Source of the DNA: Thermoplasmatota archaeon
GTDB lineage: Archaea > Thermoplasmatota > Penumbrarchaeia > Penumbrarchaeales > Penumbrarchaeaceae
Length of the DNA stretch: 19,863 bases
NCBI GenBank assembly: GCA_030600725.1
Contig: JAUVLN010000011.1
Span: 1 to 19,863, forward strand
Direction: 5' to 3'
The position numbers and the translations under genes were made by a program. Shown here piece by piece: positions 1 to 7,616 of the stretch; position 1 is the first letter of the stretch, and every line of letters begins with the position of its first letter. The notes under the pieces were generated by a model, which did not search any database, had not been told where the DNA came from, and worked only from the letters and a program-made list of their open reading frames with translations.

Positions 1-778
1 ACTTGCATACAAGCAGGAAGAATATCCCCTTGATATCGCTGAGCCCCTCGAAATTCCCCTGTCCTTTTGATATCAGCATATCACCATCCTCGAAATCCTT
101 CAGATGGTCCGGCGTTATCCAACCCGCATCAGGTATCTCTATGATCTCCACCCCCTCAATCTCCTGGATGCCCGCCTCAATCGCATCAGAGGCTGTTATG
201 TCATTAAGGACCGGGTCCTTTTTCACGACCACCTTGATCCTGCGGTCCCCCCTCCTGCGTAGTAATTCCCCTATGAGCAGTTTATCCAGGATGATCTCCC
301 CCGAATTATCGACGATATAGTATATCGTTCTGGCCCTCTCCTCTTTCTCCCTGAAGAGATCATAATCATCGATACTGAATCCCTTCCTTTCCGCCTTCTC
401 GATGGTCTCCTCCAGGTCCAACAGGTTCTTTGCACCGTAATCGATAACGTTGCCGCAGATCGAAAGAAGGATGGCCTCCCGCAGGGGGTCGTCCGCAGAC
501 CTCACCCTGCTCAGAAGGCCCGGATAGATCTCCATTGCCTTGTCATTGGACCTCCTCTTCAATTCCAGATAGGGGTCCGTATCCCCGCCCTGTTCCAGTA
601 TTATCCTGTGGATCCCATGGGCGATCGTTGTGGGCTCGCTTTCATATGAGGCCCCCTCAAGCAAGGAGAGCACCCGTGTGAGAATGGTCCTCCTATTTTT
701 CTCATCCAGCTTTGACATCTCCATCTCGTTCATCGCCTGCCTGAGGAAACAGAGATGGCATTCACTATTTATTTTCAG
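1..778 (-). CDS. DUF89/ARMT1-like metal-dependent phosphatase family protein, 3' end outside the window
   Basis: Translating the minus strand gives an open frame of 259 codons that runs off the left edge. It matches the DUF89 (ARMT1-like, 'damage-control phosphatase') family: an N-terminal ECHLCFLRQA cysteine motif (residues 6-15), a GN pair (109-110), DNSGE (157-161), ND (192-193) and SKGQGNFEG (237-245). DNSGE and the neighbouring Asn/Asp residues are the expected metal and phosphate site. Archaeal members are usually about 280-290 residues, so only a short C-terminal piece is missing. The family hydrolyses phosphate esters of damaged or surplus metabolites; the substrate here cannot be told. 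No ATG, GTG or TTG lies in frame upstream of the Cys motif after the promoter. CTG at 778 gives the expected N-terminus MKINSECHLC and has a G-rich site 5 nt upstream. The first in-frame ATG (733) would delete the Cys motif. The family call is firm; the start is inferred. Confidence 0.85.
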   Translation of the reverse strand, partial: MKINSECHLCFLRQAMNEMEMSKLDEKNRRTILTRVLSLLEGASYESEPTTIAHGIHRIILEQGGDTDPYLELKRRSNDKAMEIYPGLLSRVRSADDPLREAILLSICGNVIDYGAKNLLDLEETIEKAERKGFSIDDYDLFREKEERARTIYYIVDNSGEIILDKLLIGELLRRRGDRRIKVVVKKDPVLNDITASDAIEAGIQEIEGVEIIEIPDAGWITPDHLKDFEDGDMLISKGQGNFEGLSDIKGIFFLLVCK

Positions 779-783
779 AAGAT

Positions 784-791
784 ATCCCCCC
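784..791 (-). promoter_or_regulatory. Probable ribosome binding site supporting a CTG start
   Basis: On the minus strand GGGGGGAT lies 5 nt before the CTG at 778. It resembles the GGGGTGAT and GAGGTGAT sites that precede other genes in this window by 4 nt. It is the only SD-like sequence placed to start the DUF89 gene ahead of its conserved cysteine motif. Confidence 0.4.
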
Positions 792-861
792 AGCGTTAGA
801 TCCCATGCCTCCCCAAATTCCTGCAGGTCAATAAATGTTGTTGAATATCCCGGGTAAATAG

Positions 862-869
862 TATATATA
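862..869. promoter_or_regulatory. TATA box, possibly shared by two divergent genes
   Basis: TATATATA lies between the DUF89 gene and the surface-protein gene. It is self-complementary. On the plus strand it sits about 41 nt before the TTG start at 910, which has AGGGGG at 897-902. On the minus strand it sits about 85 nt before the CTG at 778. It is the only TATA-like element in the 131-bp gap, so it may serve both directions. Confidence 0.55.
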
Positions 870-909
870 CCTCGATCATATTCCTTGTTAAACCCCAGGG
901 GGAAACAAG

Positions 910-3900
910 TTGTCCAGCAAGGTAACTTACCTAACGGCGATATTGGCGCTGTTGTTTATTATGCCATTTGGTATCTTCCTTACAGGTACCGGTGAGATCG
1001 ATCAAGGTACAGAGAAAGAGACCGGGGGGGCCGTACAGACCCGTGGTGAGATCGCTGTGGGGGATATCATGTTGGTGGAGGGGGGAGATTCCATGCATAA
1101 CAACAGTTTCTACTATCCCATTCCCGAGGGGGGCAAGGTCCTTGGAGGAGATATCACAATAGGGCCGATGCCGTATGCAGAGGGAACTAACAAGTACCCC
1201 TCCGAGGTGATATTCAACATAGGCAAGGCCTCCCCCGAGTATCAATACTACAACCTGATGGAGATCCAGGGCTTCGACAACGGATACTGGGGCTATCAGG
1301 ATTCCCTGTTCGATGGTTCCACCGATGTCGAATTCGACCTCAGTATAACCCCCGAAGGCCATTTCACCTTCGTTCTCCCAAAGAACATAACCGTGACATC
1401 CGCAAAACTCAACGTGACGGGCCTTCAGAGGTCGGAGGAGTACATGGGCTGGGTAGCCCAGGGGAGCACCATTGGAGAGGATTTCGGACATGTTGTGAAG
1501 GGAATGGGTGATATGGATTCCCTTTTCATGGGAGATGAGATCCTCGTGGGATCGCCGACATTCACATCGGGGTCATCGTCGAATATCGGCAAGATCGTAC
1601 AGTTCTATCACGGGGCGGAAGGGAGGATATATTTCCGCGACTATATCGTCGGATCGGGAACCGGAGGCCATTTCGGCACATCCATATCCGAACGGTTCAC
1701 TCTACCCGACGGCAAGGATTACTTCGCCGTCGGTGCAAGGCGGAACGGCTCAAGCACCGAAGGGACGGTATACCTCTATCCAATAACCACCCTTGTGCAA
1801 CCCTCGCCGACCCTGACGATAACGGGGGAATATCAACTGCAGGACTTCGGGACATGGATCGAGGTTGGGGATGTGACGGGGGATGGCGACATCGAATTGG
1901 TTATCGGGGCCCCATCCAACAACTCGGGAGAGGGGGCTGTATATATCTATGATCTGGATCACGATGGTTCAAGATTCACGAGCACACTCAACTTCTCATT
2001 GAACGCACCATCCGGTGAGACATCTTTCGGAAGGTTCATGTCGACCGGAGATATCAACGGCGACACCTATGGGGACCTCGCTATCGCTGGAGATGATAAG
2101 GTTTATATCTATCATGGAGGGCCCGCTGCCGACACAACGATTGATATGACCCTGGATCCAAAACTCCTGGAAAAGGTGAACACATTCACCTCATTGGAAT
2201 TCCTCGGAAACGTCCTTAGCACGGCAGGGGAGACGCTTGCAGTGGGTTGTCCCTACGTGGGATCCGGCACATCAGGAGGCGTGGTCCTTCTCTATGATGG
2301 GGGGCCGTCATACGATTCGACAGAGGATAAGATCATCAGCTCCACGCTTCTCAACCTCCAGAATTTCGGTCTTGCCGTGGATAAAGGAGATGATATGAAC
2401 GGTGATGGTTACAGCGAGTTCGCCGTCTCTGCGGGAGGATATCTTACAACGGCCGGAGGTGCCGGCATATTCTCGAGGAACAATCTGGGAAATATCGTCC
2501 TGATCCAGCCATTCGACGGACAGGCCGCCGGCAACCTATACGGATACTCATTGGACCTCGGCCCCGACATCATGAATGATGGATACGATGACCTCTTTAT
2601 AGGCTCTCCAAAATACTCCAACTCGGGGCTCGTCCAGATAATGGATTGGTATGATATAACCACACTGCCCGATAACACTCCCACCATCTCTGTTGGCGAT
2701 ACGGCTGCATGGACTTACAGTGGAAACAAACTCACCAGTACAGTAACAACGGATGATCTATCCCAGGAGTTCAACCAGCAACTAGAGATGAAGGATGTCT
2801 GGTGGAGAGATGGATACAATGATTACGTTCGGATCTCTCTAAAGATCACCTGTCCCACATCGGACCCCACGAGCGGCTCCACGATATTCAATCTATCATC
2901 GTTTGAGATAGAATACGAGTATCCCGTACTCATCGAGGATATTCAGGTGCCGATGAACTCCTACATCAGCACATACGAACCCGAAGAGGATGGAACATTT
3001 CATGTACCCTTCAAGTTCACCTCCAGTACACCCGGTGGTCTGAAGGTTTACGATCTCCCCCTCAGTCTTGACCTCCCTCCTGTGATCGAATCGGATCCGC
3101 AGGAGGTGTTCCTCATGGATGAGGATACGGTTTCCGGTATAATTCCGGATCTCTGGGCTGTATTCGATGATGATTTCACCCCGGACGAGGAGCTAAAATT
3201 CCTCATAAACCGAAAGGACGACAACGGATCGATCGTACAGGTCCTTCTTGTCGACAACAGGTCCATAGTTGTCGATTCGCTGGATGGGAGGGATAACGAT
3301 AACTGGACGGGAGAGGTTAAGTTCACCATATCCTGTATTGACGGGATAGGTGCCAGGGTTAGGACGGATGAGATCACAGTCCACATTCAACCCGTTAATG
3401 ATGCCCCGGGAATCAGGACGGGGGCATTCCCGAACACCGTGGTCGTGCAGGGAAAATCGTGGGAATTCAGGAATTGCGGCTACGATTCCGAGGGAGATCC
3501 CATAACATATGATATCGAGGGTCCGGCGAATATGACCATAGATATCAACGGAACGATCCGCTGGATAGCGACAAACGATTATGTCGGTATGAACACCTAC
3601 ACGATAATCCTCAGCGATGGGATGGATGAAAGGAGGGTTGATTATCCACTTGAGGTCATAAACGAGAACGATAAACCCGAGTGGGTCGAGATCCCTCCGT
3701 TATATAATAACATCTATTTCGGCGACACCTTCACCTTCCAGGTGATCGCCAGGGACGTGGACCTTGACGACCGACTCACGTATAAACTTGTGGAGGGATC
3801 CTTCCCGACAGGAGCCATGATCGACCATGATGATGGGACCATATCGTGGACCCCTGGCATCCTGTTCGATGAACCACAGCGGTTCAAGATCAAGGTTGAG

Positions 3901-4980
3901 GACCTCGATGGAGCTTCCATCAAATATGAGTTCTATGTGAATGTCTCACTCAGGTTGAGCCCACCCTCCTTCATCTCCCATCCTTTTACGAACCTGAAGG
4001 ACATGAAACCCTGGGAGTATCCGATCGAGGTGAATGATCCGAACGGTGAATACGATATCGAGCTCTACACCGCCCCGGATGGAATGATATACAATTCCTT
4101 CTCACAGAAACTGATCTGGACACCCTATTTCGATCAGGTGGGACAGTTCGATGTCACCATCAACCTAACATCTTTCCATTATCTGATACAGCAGAACTTC
4201 ACATTGACCGTGGACCGGTCCCAGAGGAGCTGGAACCTCCTTATAACCGGACCCATCGATCAAAGCAAGGTCACGGACATAGTCAATATCATCGGCACCG
4301 TAAATGTGACCCCCTCGGAGGTCCTCTGGCTGGAGGTCAAGGTTGGTAAGGGGGAGTGGATGCAGGTGACACCCGAGGGTGAATCGTTCAGCTACTCGGT
4401 GGATACGGGAAAATATGATGACGGCGACCTCGAGATAAGGATAAGGGCCTGGGACGGGTACATGTATTCGGATGAGGAGATGATAACCATGAAGGTGGCC
4501 AATCATGAGGGAGATACCTCCCTGATCCTTGTTGTGATAATGGTCGTTGGGGCCGTTCTGTTCATCTCTCTGATAGGGTTGATAGGTTTCCTTGTTGTGA
4601 AAAGACAGATCGAGAAGGACAAGGAGGAGGAGAAAAAGGTCAAGCTGGAGGAGATCCAGAGATCAAAGGAGGAGATGGACAGCTTCCTGAATGAGCAGTC
4701 CACCCTGACCGACGACGCATACCAGAAACTCGTTCAGGAGGAGGAGGAGGTTATAGATTTCGATCAGGTCATGGATGATCTGGCCCACAAGGCGGAGGTG
4801 AGTAGAGACGAGGTCACGACGACCCTTATGGGGTCGTCGGATAAACTGGCATACTTGCCCGGGCAGGAAGAGGGGATGGCCGTTGACGCTCCGGAAGATC
4901 CGGTAACTGCTCCGGAGCAGGAACCTCCGGAGGCGGGTGATCAGATCGACCAGGAGAACGGGTCCACCGAAATCCCTTGA
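910..4980 (+). CDS. Large secreted, membrane-anchored surface protein with FG-GAP propeller and Ig/cadherin-like domains
   Basis: The protein has 1356 residues. Its N-terminal hydrophobic stretch (residues about 5-24) looks like a signal peptide. Residues about 160-580 hold FG-GAP (integrin-alpha-type) blades, marked by calcium-loop motifs DVTGDGDIELVIG (near 320), DINGDTYGDLAI (near 380), DMNGDGYSEFAV (near 494) and NDGYDDLFIG (near 555). Residues about 740-1195 are beta-rich Ig/cadherin-like (He_PIG-type) modules with NDAP and NDKP linkers. A membrane helix at about 1203-1230 is followed by a basic stop-transfer segment and a charged cytoplasmic tail of about 125 residues ending in Pro/Glu-rich sequence. 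The architecture fits an adhesin or envelope structural protein facing outward. The start is TTG with AGGGGG 7 nt upstream. No enzymatic domain is visible, and the ligand is unknown. Confidence 0.85.
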   Translation: MSSKVTYLTAILALLFIMPFGIFLTGTGEIDQGTEKETGGAVQTRGEIAVGDIMLVEGGDSMHNNSFYYPIPEGGKVLGGDITIGPMPYAEGTNKYPSEVIFNIGKASPEYQYYNLMEIQGFDNGYWGYQDSLFDGSTDVEFDLSITPEGHFTFVLPKNITVTSAKLNVTGLQRSEEYMGWVAQGSTIGEDFGHVVKGMGDMDSLFMGDEILVGSPTFTSGSSSNIGKIVQFYHGAEGRIYFRDYIVGSGTGGHFGTSISERFTLPDGKDYFAVGARRNGSSTEGTVYLYPITTLVQPSPTLTITGEYQLQDFGTWIEVGDVTGDGDIELVIGAPSNNSGEGAVYIYDLDHDGSRFTSTLNFSLNAPSGETSFGRFMSTGDINGDTYGDLAIAGDDKVYIYHGGPAADTTIDMTLDPKLLEKVNTFTSLEFLGNVLSTAGETLAVGCPYVGSGTSGGVVLLYDGGPSYDSTEDKIISSTLLNLQNFGLAVDKGDDMNGDGYSEFAVSAGGYLTTAGGAGIFSRNNLGNIVLIQPFDGQAAGNLYGYSLDLGPDIMNDGYDDLFIGSPKYSNSGLVQIMDWYDITTLPDNTPTISVGDTAAWTYSGNKLTSTVTTDDLSQEFNQQLEMKDVWWRDGYNDYVRISLKITCPTSDPTSGSTIFNLSSFEIEYEYPVLIEDIQVPMNSYISTYEPEEDGTFHVPFKFTSSTPGGLKVYDLPLSLDLPPVIESDPQEVFLMDEDTVSGIIPDLWAVFDDDFTPDEELKFLINRKDDNGSIVQVLLVDNRSIVVDSLDGRDNDNWTGEVKFTISCIDGIGARVRTDEITVHIQPVNDAPGIRTGAFPNTVVVQGKSWEFRNCGYDSEGDPITYDIEGPANMTIDINGTIRWIATNDYVGMNTYTIILSDGMDERRVDYPLEVINENDKPEWVEIPPLYNNIYFGDTFTFQVIARDVDLDDRLTYKLVEGSFPTGAMIDHDDGTISWTPGILFDEPQRFKIKVEDLDGASIKYEFYVNVSLRLSPPSFISHPFTNLKDMKPWEYPIEVNDPNGEYDIELYTAPDGMIYNSFSQKLIWTPYFDQVGQFDVTINLTSFHYLIQQNFTLTVDRSQRSWNLLITGPIDQSKVTDIVNIIGTVNVTPSEVLWLEVKVGKGEWMQVTPEGESFSYSVDTGKYDDGDLEIRIRAWDGYMYSDEEMITMKVANHEGDTSLILVVIMVVGAVLFISLIGLIGFLVVKRQIEKDKEEEKKVKLEEIQRSKEEMDSFLNEQSTLTDDAYQKLVQEEEEVIDFDQVMDDLAHKAEVSRDEVTTTLMGSSDKLAYLPGQEEGMAVDAPEDPVTAPEQEPPEAGDQIDQENGSTEIP

Positions 4981-5126
4981 GGATGATGATATCGATCAAG
5001 GTGTCTGGATGTCAAAGCGGCCACAAACCGGTTGAACGGAGATCGCCGGATGCCCCTCTTGACCGCTCCCCTTATATCGGGTAAAGAGCCGATAAAACGG
5101 GATATTTCACCAACGGGGGGACAAAG

Positions 5127-5136
5127 TATATAATTA
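5127..5136 (+). promoter_or_regulatory. TATA box of the sepF-zpr1 operon
   Basis: TATATAATTA with A-rich sequence just upstream lies 59 nt before the sepF ATG. This predicts a transcript start near 5155-5162 and a short leader containing AGGAGGG (5181-5187), 7 nt before the ATG. The rest of the 214-bp gap after the surface-protein gene shows no gene and no clear terminator. Confidence 0.6.
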
Positions 5137-5194
5137 TAGAACCAAATCAAGATTTCAATATAACAGGGGAATCCCGTTAAAGGAGGGACCGAAA

Positions 5195-5596
5195 ATGGGT
5201 TGGCTTAGAAGGAAGGCAGATAAGGAAGAGGAGTACCTGGCGGATGATGTACAGATTGGGAGAAACTACATCGATCTGGGGGCTCTGAAGATCAGAGAGC
5301 CCTCCGGTGGAGGAAAGGAAGGAGGTCCCACCATCAAGTTCGCGGACATCGAGGGATACAGGCAGATCCCGGAGCTATCGAACCTCGTTTACGAGGGGAG
5401 CATTCTGATCCTGGATTTCACGCCAATAGCAAATGACGACCTGGAGCTGAAGAGGGCCATCACCGAGCTCAAGAGGGTGGTTGAGGATATCAGCGGCGAT
5501 ATTGCTGGTATCGGTCAGAACCTTCTGGTCATCGCCCCCAAGGGGATGAACATAGACAAGAAGAAGATCAGAAGGTTGGAGAGGAGCAGGAGATAG
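5195..5596 (+). CDS. sepF: SepF-like cell division protein (DUF552)
   Basis: The protein has 133 residues. SepF anchors FtsZ filaments to the membrane at the division site in many archaea and in Gram-positive bacteria. The N-terminus MGWLRRK could form the short amphipathic membrane helix typical of SepF. A charged, Gly-rich linker (about 30-47) follows. The core at about 55-122 has the DUF552 pattern: a strand-turn IPELSNLVYEGSILILDF, a helix over 82-96 containing LKRAITELKRVV, then ISGDIAGIG and a terminal strand LLVIAPKGM. Length and order match archaeal SepF. The ATG has a strong AGGAGGG site and its own TATA box. zpr1 starts 12 bp downstream, so the two are almost certainly cotranscribed. 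The C-terminus is a basic tail (KKKIRRLERSRR). No ftsZ is in the window. Confidence 0.88.
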   Translation: MGWLRRKADKEEEYLADDVQIGRNYIDLGALKIREPSGGGKEGGPTIKFADIEGYRQIPELSNLVYEGSILILDFTPIANDDLELKRAITELKRVVEDISGDIAGIGQNLLVIAPKGMNIDKKKIRRLERSRR

Positions 5597-5608
5597 GGTC
5601 GTTCAGCA

Positions 5609-6166
5609 ATGGAAGGTTTGGTTTTCATCTGCCCGATGTGCGAGGGCAAGGGCTTTGAATTGAAGCAGGAGACCCGGGTCATTCCATATTTTGGAGAGGT
5701 GCTGCTGACCAGTGAGATATGTTCAGACTGCGGTTACAGGCACAGCGATGTAATGGCCCTCGAGGAAAAAACCCCACGAAGGTTCACATACAGATTATCG
5801 GATCGGAAGGGTTTGAACCTCAGGGTGATAAGGTCAGGGACCTCATTTGTCAGGATCGACGAGATAGGGGTAACCATCGATCCGGGAAGCGCATCCTCAG
5901 GATATGTGACCAATATCGAGGGTTTGATCCGCAGGATCGAAACCATCATAAGGCAGGTGGAGAGGGATCTGGAATCCAAAGGAGATAGTGAGCGCCTGGA
6001 GAAGGCGAGGGATATACTGGACAGGATATCCCGCGCCGTGGAGGGGACCTTTGCATTGACGATAGTTCTGGAGGATCCAAAGGGTAACAGCGCCATTATC
6101 GGCGATGGTGTCCAGGAGGAGGATCTGACCCAGGATGAGATACTCAGCCTGAAACCGTCGCTCTAG
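5609..6166 (+). CDS. ZPR1-type zinc-finger protein
   Basis: The protein has 185 residues, the size of archaeal single-domain ZPR1 proteins (eukaryotic ZPR1 carries two such units). The zinc finger has four cysteines: CPMC at 8-11 and CSDC at 38-41, spaced as in ZPR1, followed by GYRHSDV. The remaining region (about 55-165) matches the ZPR1 beta-rich domain, including VRSGTSFVRI-like spacing around residues 74-84 and DPGSASSGYVTNIEGL, then helices rich in Arg and Glu. Eukaryotic ZPR1 binds elongation factor eEF1A and helps it fold; the archaeal role is not established. It sits 12 bp after sepF in the same operon. Its stop codon TAG forms the first bases of a hairpin element. Confidence 0.87.
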   Translation: MEGLVFICPMCEGKGFELKQETRVIPYFGEVLLTSEICSDCGYRHSDVMALEEKTPRRFTYRLSDRKGLNLRVIRSGTSFVRIDEIGVTIDPGSASSGYVTNIEGLIRRIETIIRQVERDLESKGDSERLEKARDILDRISRAVEGTFALTIVLEDPKGNSAIIGDGVQEEDLTQDEILSLKPSL

Positions 6167-6210
6167 CCTAACTTTAACATAGTGAGCATAGACGAGTGTC
6201 AAAGTTAGGC
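6166..6210 (+). repeat. Hairpin 1 at the zpr1 3' end, likely terminator or RNA element
   Basis: GCCTAACTTTAACA (6166-6179) pairs with TGTCAAAGTTAGGC (6197-6210) over 14 positions with one A/C mismatch; the loop is 17 nt. It begins on the last base of the zpr1 stop codon. No T-run follows. Its arm sequence resembles that of the next hairpin. Confidence 0.7.
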
Positions 6211-6213
6211 TTC

Positions 6214-6261
6214 TCCCAACATTGACAGGCTTGGATCATATTCGATCTGTCAATGTTGGGA
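6214..6261 (-). repeat. Hairpin 2 at the queE 3' end, paralogous to hairpin 1
   Basis: CCCAACATTGACAG (6215-6228) pairs perfectly with CTGTCAATGTTGGG (6247-6260), plus one more T-A pair outside; the loop is 18 nt. It ends one base before the queE stop codon. TGTCAATGTTGGG resembles TGTCAAAGTTAGG of hairpin 1, so the two look like copies. Position suggests one hairpin for each of the converging transcripts. Confidence 0.7.
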
Positions 6262-6262
6262 T

Positions 6263-6934
6263 CTATACCATTTTCCTGTCCGGGCCCCAGATCGTACGGT
6301 GCATCTGCAGCATCAACCTTATCCTGTTCAGGTATATCCCGTATGCTCCTTTCTCCAGCTCCCTTGAGAGATGCTCCGCCAGAACCTCCCCGTCCTCATT
6401 GTTGCAGGGGGTGATTATCAGATTGCATGGAGGGCTGTGGTCCCTGATGAAATGAAGTGCAAAATCGATATCGGCGGGGTCGGAAACGATGAACTTAAGC
6501 TGATCTTCGCCCCTCAGAAAACCCAGGTTATCCTCGTGAAATGAGCCCTCCTGGCCGCTGGAGGGGGTTTTCACATCCATCGAGATAAATACATCGGGGC
6601 AGCGACTTATCAGCTCTTCTATCCGGATCGACCCGTTCGTCTCGATATCCACCTCATACCCCTCTTCAATGGCCGCGGAACAGAGGGTGATCACATCGTC
6701 TTGCAGAAGAGGCTCACCACCTGTAATGCAGAGATAGGGCCTACCCAGGTCCCTGATCCGGATCATAACCTCCTCCACTGTAGAATCGGTTCCGCTCGAG
6801 CCGTTCTGGCTGTATGCCGTATCACACCAGATACATCTCAGATTGCATCCGGATAGCCGCACGAACGTTGTGGAAAGCCCGGTATGGATCCCTTCACCCT
6901 GTATGGAACCGAACACCTCCAGGACCTTGAGCAA
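6263..6934 (-). CDS. queE: 7-carboxy-7-deazaguanine synthase (radical SAM)
   Basis: QueE converts 6-carboxytetrahydropterin to 7-carboxy-7-deazaguanine, the radical SAM step of preQ0 synthesis. From the TTG at 6934 the protein has 223 residues. It shows the SIQGEG motif (10-15), the cluster cysteines C30, C34 and C37 in GCNLRCIWCDT (CX3CX2C), and TGGEP (71-75), which contacts SAM. Family N-termini look like MLKVxEIFxSIQGEG, exactly what the TTG start gives. A GAGGTGAT site lies 4 nt before it. An ATG at 6952 is also open but lacks a ribosome site and would add six residues. The gene follows queC by 10 bp with the ribosome site overlapping the queC stop, so the two are translationally close. 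In archaea preQ0 goes to archaeosine at tRNA position 15. Confidence 0.92.
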   Translation of the reverse strand: MLKVLEVFGSIQGEGIHTGLSTTFVRLSGCNLRCIWCDTAYSQNGSSGTDSTVEEVMIRIRDLGRPYLCITGGEPLLQDDVITLCSAAIEEGYEVDIETNGSIRIEELISRCPDVFISMDVKTPSSGQEGSFHEDNLGFLRGEDQLKFIVSDPADIDFALHFIRDHSPPCNLIITPCNNEDGEVLAEHLSRELEKGAYGIYLNRIRLMLQMHRTIWGPDRKMV

Positions 6935-6938
6935 CCAT

Positions 6939-6946
6939 ATCACCTC
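6939..6946 (-). promoter_or_regulatory. Ribosome binding site that fixes the queE start
   Basis: On the minus strand GAGGTGAT lies 4 nt before TTG at 6934 and overlaps the queC TGA stop (6945-6947). The same GGTGAT core with a 4-nt spacer occurs before the coiled-coil gene and csl4. It supports the TTG over the upstream ATG at 6952. Confidence 0.65.
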
Positions 6947-7610
6947 ATTCATATTCGATCGGGTCTTTCGATCCAGCCTTCGAGAAACCCTTCAACCTGA
7001 ACCTGCAGGAGTCACATCTTCCACAGGCCCTGTCCCCTCCGCTGTAGCACGACCAGGTGAGGGAGTAGTCGAGCCCAAGCTCGATCCCCCTTCGGATGAT
7101 CTCATCCTTGGACATGTTAACAAGCGGGTAAAGGACCTTGATGGGCTTCCCCTCCATTCCTCTCTTGGTAGCCAACCTGGATGTCTCCCGGAAGGATGAT
7201 AGGAACTCCGGCCTGCAGTCCGGATAACCTGAATAGTCCACAGCCGTCGCACCTATCATGACCGCATCAGCATCTATCACCTCGGCAAGGCCAACGGCCA
7301 GGGAAAGGAATATCAGGTTCCTGGCCGGGACGTAGGTTGAAGGGATCCCCCCCTCTTCCGGGGACCTATCAGTTGGAATGTCTCCATCTCCCGTGAGGGC
7401 GCAGCGGAGGAAGAGGTCATCTGCGAGTTTGATGATCCTGTGTTCCTTTACGCCCATGGATGCCGCAACCTTCCTGGCGGATCCGATCTCCCTCTCGTGC
7501 CTCTGGCCGTACATGATGGTCAGCGCGTGGAGATCGTAACCCATATCCCTGGCAATGGCCAGGGTCGTGGAGGAGTCGATACCACCCGAGAGAAGGACTA
7601 CACACCTCAT
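6945..7610 (-). CDS. queC: 7-cyano-7-deazaguanine synthase
   Basis: QueC uses ATP and ammonia to turn 7-carboxy-7-deazaguanine into preQ0. The 221-residue protein has the PP-loop SGGIDSS (8-14), then QRHEREI, the middle motif YVPARNLIFLSLA and GATAVDYSGYPDCRPEF, which lines the substrate site. The C-terminal zinc knot has C188, C196, C199 and C202 in CYSGGDRACGRCDSC. Length and motif order are normal. The start is ATG at 7610, 6 bp after the queD stop, with AGGTGG upstream that overlaps the end of queD. It is the middle gene of queD-queC-queE. Confidence 0.95.
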   Translation of the reverse strand: MRCVVLLSGGIDSSTTLAIARDMGYDLHALTIMYGQRHEREIGSARKVAASMGVKEHRIIKLADDLFLRCALTGDGDIPTDRSPEEGGIPSTYVPARNLIFLSLAVGLAEVIDADAVMIGATAVDYSGYPDCRPEFLSSFRETSRLATKRGMEGKPIKVLYPLVNMSKDEIIRRGIELGLDYSLTWSCYSGGDRACGRCDSCRFRLKGFSKAGSKDPIEYE

Positions 7611-7616
7611 CCGGGT

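Noticed and set aside
3..857. Plus-strand open frames (3-320 and 630-857) opposite the DUF89 gene
   Set aside because: They have low-complexity, Ser/Pro-rich translations. The minus strand carries a continuous frame with clear DUF89 motifs.
931..1491. 186-residue minus-strand open frame inside the surface-protein gene
   Set aside because: It has no family-like motif, promoter or ribosome site. The plus-strand frame is continuous with signal peptide and propeller.
4981..5010. ATGATGA resembling a box C of a C/D guide RNA
   Set aside because: No matching box D (CTGA) or C'/D' pair lies at suitable spacing in the gap.
5080..5102. TATCGG/CCGATA short inverted repeat after the surface-protein gene
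   Set aside because: It has only 6 bp, an 8-nt loop and no T-run; too weak to call a terminator.
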